Assembly: GCF_000158815.1 (NCBI RefSeq)
Contig: NZ_GG657738.1
Coordinates: 5,522,944 to 5,558,868 of the forward strand
DNA length: 35,925 nt
Direction of reading: 5' to 3'
From: Micromonospora sp. ATCC 39149
GTDB lineage: Bacteria; Actinomycetota; Actinomycetes; Mycobacteriales; Micromonosporaceae
In this document: positions 31,344 to 35,925 of the stretch, one piece after another
How the letters are laid out: each line of letters opens with the position of its first letter
How positions within the stretch are numbered: position 1 is the stretch's first letter
Position numbers and translations under genes: made by a program
Notes under the pieces: model-generated
The model's database searches: none
What the model saw: the letters and a program-made list of their open reading frames with translations, nothing else
Told to the model about the DNA's origin: nothing

Positions 31344-31682
31344 TCAGCCCAGCAGGTGCGCGACCGCGTCGGCGGGCGGGGTGTCGGCCGGCAGGGCGTG
31401 GGCCTCGATCACGGCGGCCACTGGCAGCGTCCCGTACAGGTGGGGGAAGAGTTCGCCGCCTCGGGACGGCTCCCAGCGCAGCTCCGGGCCGAGCGCCTCG
31501 GGGTCGACGGCGAGCAGGGTCAGCCCGGTGGCGCCGGCGAAGTGCCGCCGGGCGGTCTCGACCAGTTGGCCGGCGGCGGAGAGGTGGATGAATCCGTCCT
31601 GGCGGTCCACCGCCGAGCCGGCGAAGTGCCCCGCCTCGCGGGCGGCGTCCCACTCCGTACTTGTCAGCAGTTTGTAGATCAC
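31344..31682 (-). CDS. DUF952 domain-containing protein
   Basis: 112 aa, the usual size for DUF952. Characteristic parts are IYKLLTSTEWDAAREAGHFAGSAVDRQDGFIHLSAAGQLVETA (read about 2-44; Asp-Gly-Phe-Ile-His-Leu-Ser is the family mark) and FPHLYGTLPVAAVIEAHAL (78-96). The function of the family is not known; the conserved His and surrounding residues suggest a small enzyme or binding protein. The GTG start has no ribosome site. TAGGCT (31689-31694 on the minus strand) ends 6 nt upstream, which fits leaderless transcription. It diverges from the response regulator gene. Confidence 0.85.
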   Translation of the reverse strand: MIYKLLTSTEWDAAREAGHFAGSAVDRQDGFIHLSAAGQLVETARRHFAGATGLTLLAVDPEALGPELRWEPSRGGELFPHLYGTLPVAAVIEAHALPADTPPADAVAHLLG

Positions 31683-31688
31683 TGCGGC

Positions 31689-31694
31689 AGCCTA
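31689..31694 (-). promoter_or_regulatory. -10 box (TAGGCT) placed for leaderless transcription of the DUF952 gene
   Basis: On the minus strand, TAGGCT is followed by six bases and then the GTG start, the spacing expected for a leaderless mRNA. Confidence 0.5.
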
Positions 31695-31844
31695 CGGCGG
31701 CGGTCGTCCCGCGGACCGGAACCGGCGCGGTCGCCGGGCGTGCCCCCAACGGGCATGCGGGGAGTAGTGACCGGGCGGCCCTCCCGCCCGGCCGGCACTT
31801 CTGCGACCATTCCACGGTCGAGAACGAGGAAGCGGGGAGGCGGG

Positions 31845-32501
31845 TTGCGTATCCTGCTGGTCGAGGACGACCGTCGGGTGGCCGCCGCCCTGTCGTCCGC
31901 CCTGACCCGCCGCGGCTACGAGGTGGAGCACGCCGCCACCGTCGCGGCGGCGCTGCGCGCCGCGCCCTGCGACCTGGTGCTGCTCGACCTGACCCTGCCC
32001 GACGGCGACGGCACCGACCTCTGCCGCGCCCTGCGCCGGCGCAGCGCCCAGCTCGGCATCATCGCCGTCACCGCCCGTGGCGAGGAACGCGACCGCGTCC
32101 TGGGCCTGCGGCTGGGCGCCGACGACTACGTGGTGAAGCCCTTTTCGATGGTCGAGCTCCAGGCGCGGATCGAGGCGGTGCTACGCCGCGCGGCCCACGC
32201 CGCGCCGGAGCGGGACGTGATCGAGGCGGGCCCGGTCCGCATCGACGTCGCCGCGCGGACCGTCACGGTCCACGCCCGGGAGGTCACCCTGACCCGCAAG
32301 GAGTTCGACATCCTGCTGTCGCTGGCCCGGCAGGTCGGGGTGGCGGTGTCCCGCGACCGGATCCTGTTGGACGTCTGGGGCACCACCTGGGCCGACCGGC
32401 ACACCGTGGAGGTGCACGTCGGGTCGCTGCGCGGCAAGCTGGGCGACCCCCGGCTGGTGGAGACCGTCCGCGGGGTCGGCTACCGGCTGCGCGGGGAGTG
32501 A
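31845..32501 (+). CDS. OmpR/PhoB-type response regulator
   Basis: 218 aa. Receiver domain with acidic Asp8-Asp9 (VEDDRR), phosphoacceptor Asp48 in VLLDLTLPDGDG, Thr76 and Lys98 in VVKPF. The C-terminal winged helix (about 125-218) shows LTRKEFDILLSLAR, ISRDRILLDVWG-like VSRDRILLDVWG and the end VETVRGVGYRLRG. The TTG start has GGGGAG about 5 nt upstream, and the product then begins MRILLVEDD as is normal for the family. It lies 9 nt before the histidine kinase gene, forming one two-component system. The convergent TAXI binding-protein gene just beyond the kinase suggests the system senses or controls uptake of an organic acid, as in TctD/TctE-like systems, but this is context only. Confidence 0.92.
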   Translation: MRILLVEDDRRVAAALSSALTRRGYEVEHAATVAAALRAAPCDLVLLDLTLPDGDGTDLCRALRRRSAQLGIIAVTARGEERDRVLGLRLGADDYVVKPFSMVELQARIEAVLRRAAHAAPERDVIEAGPVRIDVAARTVTVHAREVTLTRKEFDILLSLARQVGVAVSRDRILLDVWGTTWADRHTVEVHVGSLRGKLGDPRLVETVRGVGYRLRGE

Positions 32502-32510
32502 GGGAGCCCG

Positions 32511-33956
32511 GTGCGTCGTCGGCTGGTCATCAGCTACCTGCTGCTGATGGTGCTCGTGCTCATCGCCCTGGAGACCCCGCTCGCGGCGACCCTGGCCACC
32601 CGGGAGACCGACCTGGTGCGCGCCGACCGGCTCGCCGACGCCACCCGGTTCGCCTCGCTCGCCGGGCCGGCGCTGCGCGGTGGCGTCCCGGGGCCTATCG
32701 ACGGCGAGCTGAGCAGCTACGACGAGCTGTACGGCATCGGCGCGGCGGTGGTCGACCGCGATCGCCGCACGGTGGTGGCGTCGCGTAGCTGGGCGTCCGG
32801 GCCGGGCACCGAGTCGGCGCTGGACAACGCGCTGTCCGGGCAGCAGTTCAGCGCCCCGGGCTCGGTGTGGCCCTGGGCCGACGGGCCCGTCGTGGTGGCG
32901 GTGCCGATCAACGACGGCGGCGAGGTGCTCGGGGCGGTCGTCATCACCACCCCGGCCGCCGGGGTCCGGCGGACCGTCACCGCGTGGTGGCTGCTGCTCG
33001 CGGCGATCGGCATCGTCGCCGTGCTGGCCTGTGTGCTGACCGCGTTCGGGTTGGCCGGGTGGGTGCTGCGCCCGGTCACCGAGCTGGACGCCGTCACCCT
33101 CGAGATCGCCGAGGGGGACCGGGGTGCCCGGGTGCAGCACCGGCTGGGCCCGCCGGAGCTGCGCCGCCTGGCGGCGAGCTTCAACAACATGGCCGACGTG
33201 GTGTCGGACGTGATGGACCGGCAGCGGGCCTTCGTCGCGCACGCCAGCCACCAGCTGCGCAACCCGCTGACCGCGCTGCGGCTGCGGGTGGAGGAGCTGG
33301 GGCCGAGCCTGACCGATCCGCAGGGGCTGGCCGAGCACCGGCTCGCGCTGGAGGAGACCGACCGGCTGGCGCTGGTGCTGGACGCCCTGCTCACCCTGGC
33401 CCGCGCCGAGCGTGAGGAGAACCAGCGGGTCACCGTTAACGCGGCGGCGGTGGCCGCGTCCCGCGTCGCCGCCTGGCAGCCGCTGGCCCGGCACCGGTCG
33501 GTCACCCTCCGCCTGGCTCCCGCCGACGGCCCGGCGTACGCCCGGACCGTGCCGACCGCGATCGACCAGGCACTGGACGCGTTGATCGACAACGCGGTGA
33601 AGTTCAGTGGCGCCGGCGGCGAGGTGACGGTGAGCGTCCGGCACGCCGACGGCGGGATCGCCCTGGAGGTGCGGGACACCGGCCCGGGCATGACCCCCGA
33701 CCAGATCGACCGGGCCACCGAGCGCTTCTGGCGGGCCCCCGAGGTGCAGAACGTAGACGGGGCCGGGCTCGGGCTGACCATCGTCGCGGTCCTCGTCGAC
33801 GCCTCCGACGGGCGGCTCACCATGCGGCCGGGGGAGCCACACGGGCTGGTGGCCGGGCTGTGGTTCCCGGCCCCGGGCCCAGCGGACGCCGCCGGGGGGA
33901 CGCCCCCGGCCTCGGCCCCTACCCGAGCGCTGCCCCCGACCCGGGTCGCGGGCTGA
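32511..33956 (+). CDS. Sensor histidine kinase with periplasm-facing sensor loop
   Basis: 481 aa. Helix 1 (5-29), an extracytoplasmic loop of about 125 residues, helix 2 (about 157-185) and a HAMP linker (VLRPVTELDAVTLEIAEGDRG, read about 185-205). Then come the HisKA region with phosphoacceptor His247 in FVAHASHQLRNPLTAL, and the ATPase with N box Asn361 (DALIDNAVKF), G1 DTGPGM (389-394) and G2 GAGLGL (417-422). The F box is replaced by ERFWRAPE. A Pro/Ala-rich tail of about 30 residues closes it. GTG start. It would phosphorylate the regulator encoded 9 nt upstream. The loop sensor has no recognised domain. It ends 4 nt before the stop of the convergent TAXI protein gene. Confidence 0.9.
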   Translation: MRRRLVISYLLLMVLVLIALETPLAATLATRETDLVRADRLADATRFASLAGPALRGGVPGPIDGELSSYDELYGIGAAVVDRDRRTVVASRSWASGPGTESALDNALSGQQFSAPGSVWPWADGPVVVAVPINDGGEVLGAVVITTPAAGVRRTVTAWWLLLAAIGIVAVLACVLTAFGLAGWVLRPVTELDAVTLEIAEGDRGARVQHRLGPPELRRLAASFNNMADVVSDVMDRQRAFVAHASHQLRNPLTALRLRVEELGPSLTDPQGLAEHRLALEETDRLALVLDALLTLARAEREENQRVTVNAAAVAASRVAAWQPLARHRSVTLRLAPADGPAYARTVPTAIDQALDALIDNAVKFSGAGGEVTVSVRHADGGIALEVRDTGPGMTPDQIDRATERFWRAPEVQNVDGAGLGLTIVAVLVDASDGRLTMRPGEPHGLVAGLWFPAPGPADAAGGTPPASAPTRALPPTRVAG

Positions 33957-33960
33957 CGGG

Positions 33961-34917
33961 TCAGGGCTTGGCCGACCGGTACCAGTCGGCAGCGCCCGGG
34001 TGCAGCGGCAACGGGGTGGTGGCGATCGCCGACCGGGTACTCATCCGGCCGGCCGCCGGATGGGCCGCCGCCAGCTCCGCCCGGCGCTCCATCAACAGCC
34101 GGGTCACCTCGCGGACCAGCGGCTCCGGCAGGTCGGCCCGGACGACCAGGTAGTTCGGGTTCGCCACTGTCGTGACCGGCTCGACCCCGTACACGGAGCG
34201 GGGGATGTCCCGGGACACGTACACCTCGCGGTAGCTGCGCCGTAGCGGCTCGGTCCACTCGCCCAGGTCGACGATCCGCACGGCGCTGCCGGAGGCCAAC
34301 TCCTCGACGCCGCGCACCGGCAGCCCGCCGGAGAAGAAGAACGCGTCGATGCGGCCGGCGCGCAGCGCGGCGACCGAGTCGTCGAGGCCGAGGCGTTCCC
34401 GGTGCACGGCGGTGCCGCCGAGGTGGGCGACCTCCAGCAGCCGGGTGGCGGTGATCTCCGTGCCGGAGCCGGGCGCGCCGACGGAAACCCGCCGGCCCCG
34501 TAGGTCGGCCACCGAACGGACGGGGCCGCCGGCCGTGGTGACCAGGTGCAGCAGGTCGTCGTAGACCCGGGCCACCGCCAGGACGCCCTGGTGCTCCTTC
34601 AGGCCGGTGGGCAGCACGTCGGCCTGGGTGAAGCCCAGCTCGGCCTGGCCCGTGCCCACCAGCCGCATGTTCTCCGCCGAGGCGGCGGTGACCACCACGC
34701 TGGCCCGCACCCTGGGCAGCTCACGGTTGAGGATGTCGGCCAGCGACCGACCGAACGCGTGGTAGACGGCGGTGGGGCTGCCGGTGGCGATCCGGATCAG
34801 CGCCGGCTCGCCCGGCGACTCCCGGCATCCGGCGAGCCCGGGTGCCGCCGCGACCAGCACCAGTAGCAGCACCGCCACACCGGCGGCGCGCGGGGGCACA
34901 GTCCAGCTACGGCTCAC
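33961..34917 (-). CDS. TAXI-family TRAP solute-binding lipoprotein
   Basis: 318 aa. Signal peptide with lipobox: basic MSRSWTVPPRAAG, hydrophobic VAVLLLVLVAAAPG, then LAGC, so it is a lipid-anchored extracellular protein. The mature part starts LIRIATGSPTAVYHAFGRSLADIL, the TAXI signature (TGSxxGxYYxxG), and goes on with VVTAASAENMRLVGTGQAELGFTQADV, VSVGAPGSGTEITATRLLE and GRIDAFFFSGGLPV (read in parts). The GTG at 34917 is chosen for the signal peptide; the start could be 12 codons longer at a TTG. TAXI proteins deliver glutamate- or dicarboxylate-like ligands to TRAP transporters, yet no DctQM or fused permease gene is nearby. It converges on the two-component genes and may act as their ligand sensor. 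Confidence 0.88.
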   Translation of the reverse strand: MSRSWTVPPRAAGVAVLLLVLVAAAPGLAGCRESPGEPALIRIATGSPTAVYHAFGRSLADILNRELPRVRASVVVTAASAENMRLVGTGQAELGFTQADVLPTGLKEHQGVLAVARVYDDLLHLVTTAGGPVRSVADLRGRRVSVGAPGSGTEITATRLLEVAHLGGTAVHRERLGLDDSVAALRAGRIDAFFFSGGLPVRGVEELASGSAVRIVDLGEWTEPLRRSYREVYVSRDIPRSVYGVEPVTTVANPNYLVVRADLPEPLVREVTRLLMERRAELAAAHPAAGRMSTRSAIATTPLPLHPGAADWYRSAKP

Positions 34918-34938
34918 CCGGGCACTCTGCGCCGTGCA

Positions 34939-35010
34939 CCACCGCCCGCGCAAGCCCGCCAGCCACCGCCCGCGCGGGCCCGTGTGTCGCCGCCCGCGCG
35001 AGCCCCGTCA
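34939..35010. repeat. Three 24-bp tandem repeats between the TAXI and hypothetical genes
   Basis: Units at 34939-34962, 34963-34986 and 34987-35010. The core (A/G)CCGCCCGCGC begins at 34941, 34965 and 34989, exactly 24 bp apart, and is followed by two variable bases and GCCC. The third unit overlaps the stop codon of the upstream hypothetical gene. Confidence 0.75.
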
Positions 35011-35700
35011 GCCGACGGCGGCCACCCCCGGCCCGGTCGCCGGGTCCAGGGTGACGCTGTGCAGGATCCGGTCCCGATCCGGGCCGTCGGCCACGCTCAC
35101 CACGAAGCAGCCCGCGCCGGGTCGCAGCAGGGCGGGCACCTCCAGCAGCACGGCTCCCCGGACCAGCACGGCGGCCAACTCCCGGTCGGTCAGCCGGATG
35201 CCGAGGATGTGCCGGCGCACGTGCCGGCCGCCGGCCAGCAGCGCCGCCCGCCATGCCGCGGCGGCCAGCCGTGGCCGCCACGCCCGGCGCGGCGCCGACG
35301 CCCCCGAGGCGGGTCCGCCGATCAGCTCCCGGCGGCCCTGCCGCCAGCCGATGTCGACCAGCGTCGCGTACGTCGCCCGGTGCTCGCGGGGCACCTGGAG
35401 GCGGTGCAGCTCATAGCGGCGGCGCAGGCCGCCGGTGGTCACCTCGTGCCGGACCGGGATCTCCAGCCGGGCGAGGAGCTGGCGCATCCGGTGCGCCGCT
35501 TCCTCACGGTTGAACTCGGCGGCGGGGCCGGCGTGGGCCGGGGCCGGCGGGCGGCGGCCGGCCCGGGCGGGGCCGGCCGCCGCGGACACGCAACGCACCA
35601 GGCAGGCCACCTCGAACGCGTCGGCGAGGGTCAGCCAGTCCAGCGGGGGCGGTGTCGTGGGAAGGCGAGGCCGGTCGAGCAGCGTGGGTTCGAGGGGCAC
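35008..35700 (-). CDS. Protein of unknown function
   Basis: 230 aa, GTG start with AAGGAGG five bases upstream, which is strong support for the start. No family was recognised. It is soluble, with no signal peptide or membrane helix. The N-terminal half (LDWLTLADAFEVACLVRCVSAAAG) is helical and has two Cys. A Pro/Ala-rich link follows, then a middle RYELHRLQVPREHRATYATLVDIGWRQGRRE and a C-terminal beta-rich part (AVLVRGAVLLEVPALLRPGAGCFVVSVADGPDRDRILHSVTLD). The order suggests a small multi-domain protein, perhaps nucleotide- or metal-related, but no motif proves it. It is read in the same direction as the TAXI lipoprotein gene 90 nt downstream, across the 24-bp tandem repeats. Confidence 0.7.
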   Translation of the reverse strand: MPLEPTLLDRPRLPTTPPPLDWLTLADAFEVACLVRCVSAAAGPARAGRRPPAPAHAGPAAEFNREEAAHRMRQLLARLEIPVRHEVTTGGLRRRYELHRLQVPREHRATYATLVDIGWRQGRRELIGGPASGASAPRRAWRPRLAAAAWRAALLAGGRHVRRHILGIRLTDRELAAVLVRGAVLLEVPALLRPGAGCFVVSVADGPDRDRILHSVTLDPATGPGVAAVG

Positions 35701-35806
35701 CAGAGCCTCCTTGTCGGCATCGGGTTCCCCTTACCGTGGCCCGCCGGGCGGCCCGGTGGTACCCGTGGCCGCCAGGCTTGAGGAAATCTTGCGACAGTTC
35801 AGGCCG

Positions 35807-35925
35807 TCACAGCCGCGTCACCACGACGTCGACGGCCCGGGGCCGGCCGGCCGACACCGGCTGCTCCAACACGGTGTACTTCAGGTCCCGCAGGGCGGTC
35901 ACCAGTCCGTCGGCGGTGCGCGGAC
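35807..35925 (-). CDS. C-terminal end of a gene cut by the window edge
   Basis: The last 38 codons before a TGA (35807-35809) read PRTADGLVTALRDLKYTVLE, QPVSAGRPRAVDVVVTRL, with good third-position GC. Too short to name. The shape, a helix followed by a final strand VDVVVTRL, would suit many small alpha/beta folds. The 106 nt between this stop and the next start (35701-35806) hold no clear element. Confidence 0.5.
   Translation of the reverse strand, partial: PRTADGLVTALRDLKYTVLEQPVSAGRPRAVDVVVTRL

Noticed and set aside
34939..35010. CRISPR array
   Set aside because: The 24-bp units are back to back with no unique spacers, and no cas genes are near.
1..35925. tRNA, rRNA, insertion sequence or integrase
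   Set aside because: No cloverleaf with conserved TTCRANY-type arm, rRNA block, transposase frame or flanking target repeats was noticed. A tRNA search program was not available, so a missed case is possible.

Overview
The window is about 36 kb of very GC-rich DNA. It uses GTG/TTG starts often, has strong codon third-position G/C bias, and carries actinobacterial gene families (a c-di-AMP riboswitch, a TetR regulator, a bifunctional CDP-ribitol enzyme, DUF952). This points to an actinomycete, most likely a Micromonosporaceae member such as Micromonospora. That placement is inferred from sequence character and was not tested by a search. Most of the window is a cell-surface glycopolymer locus (teichoic-acid or capsule type). 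The remainder is sensory and housekeeping genes on the right, and a riboswitch-controlled secreted peptidase on the left.

Layout. 1-4420: a truncated family 2 glycosyltransferase, a polysaccharide pyruvyl transferase, an OafA-type membrane acyltransferase and two small envelope proteins of unknown role. 4659-5998: a sigma70-like promoter, a c-di-AMP (ydaO-yuaA) riboswitch, a secreted C39-like cysteine peptidase and a strong terminator. 6044-11157 (minus strand): a polymer-phosphate backbone unit, made of a membrane-anchored CDP-glycerol/ribitol phosphotransferase, a bifunctional cytidylyltransferase/SDR (CDP-ribitol synthesis) and a two-gene ABC exporter of TagGH/Wzm-Wzt type. 11384-13247: a TetR regulator with an unusual triplicated start region, then L-2-hydroxyglutarate oxidase. 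13377-15936: an amino-sugar operon (DegT aminotransferase, NDP-sugar epimerase, hexapeptide acyltransferase) closed by a 15-bp terminator hairpin.

16009-22742 is the most unusual part. On the minus strand are an SDR reductase, an acyl carrier protein and a broken LpxA-like acyltransferase. On the plus strand are a family 4 glycosyltransferase, an AMP-forming ligase, a LuxE-like acyl-protein synthetase and a LuxC-like acyl reductase. The last three are coupled by ATGA overlaps. No luciferase genes are present. The set looks like an acyl activation and reduction module that feeds an acyl, aldehyde or alcohol group into the surface polymer.

22854-31182: a flippase-like membrane protein, a second DegT aminotransferase with a Gfo/Idh dehydrogenase, a large GT-C-like membrane protein with an apparent frameshift, a structured intergenic element, a second membrane-anchored phosphotransferase and a WbpD/WlbB-like N-acetyltransferase. 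The DegT, Gfo/Idh and acetyltransferase genes together match the three steps that make a 3-acylamino sugar. 31344-35925: a DUF952 protein, an OmpR-type response regulator and histidine kinase, a TAXI solute-binding lipoprotein without permease genes, a protein of unknown function, and the 3' end of one more gene.

Taken together, the locus can plausibly make a ribitol-phosphate-type polymer, decorate it with acylated amino sugars and pyruvate, and export it by ABC transporter. No rRNA, tRNA, insertion sequence or CRISPR array was seen.
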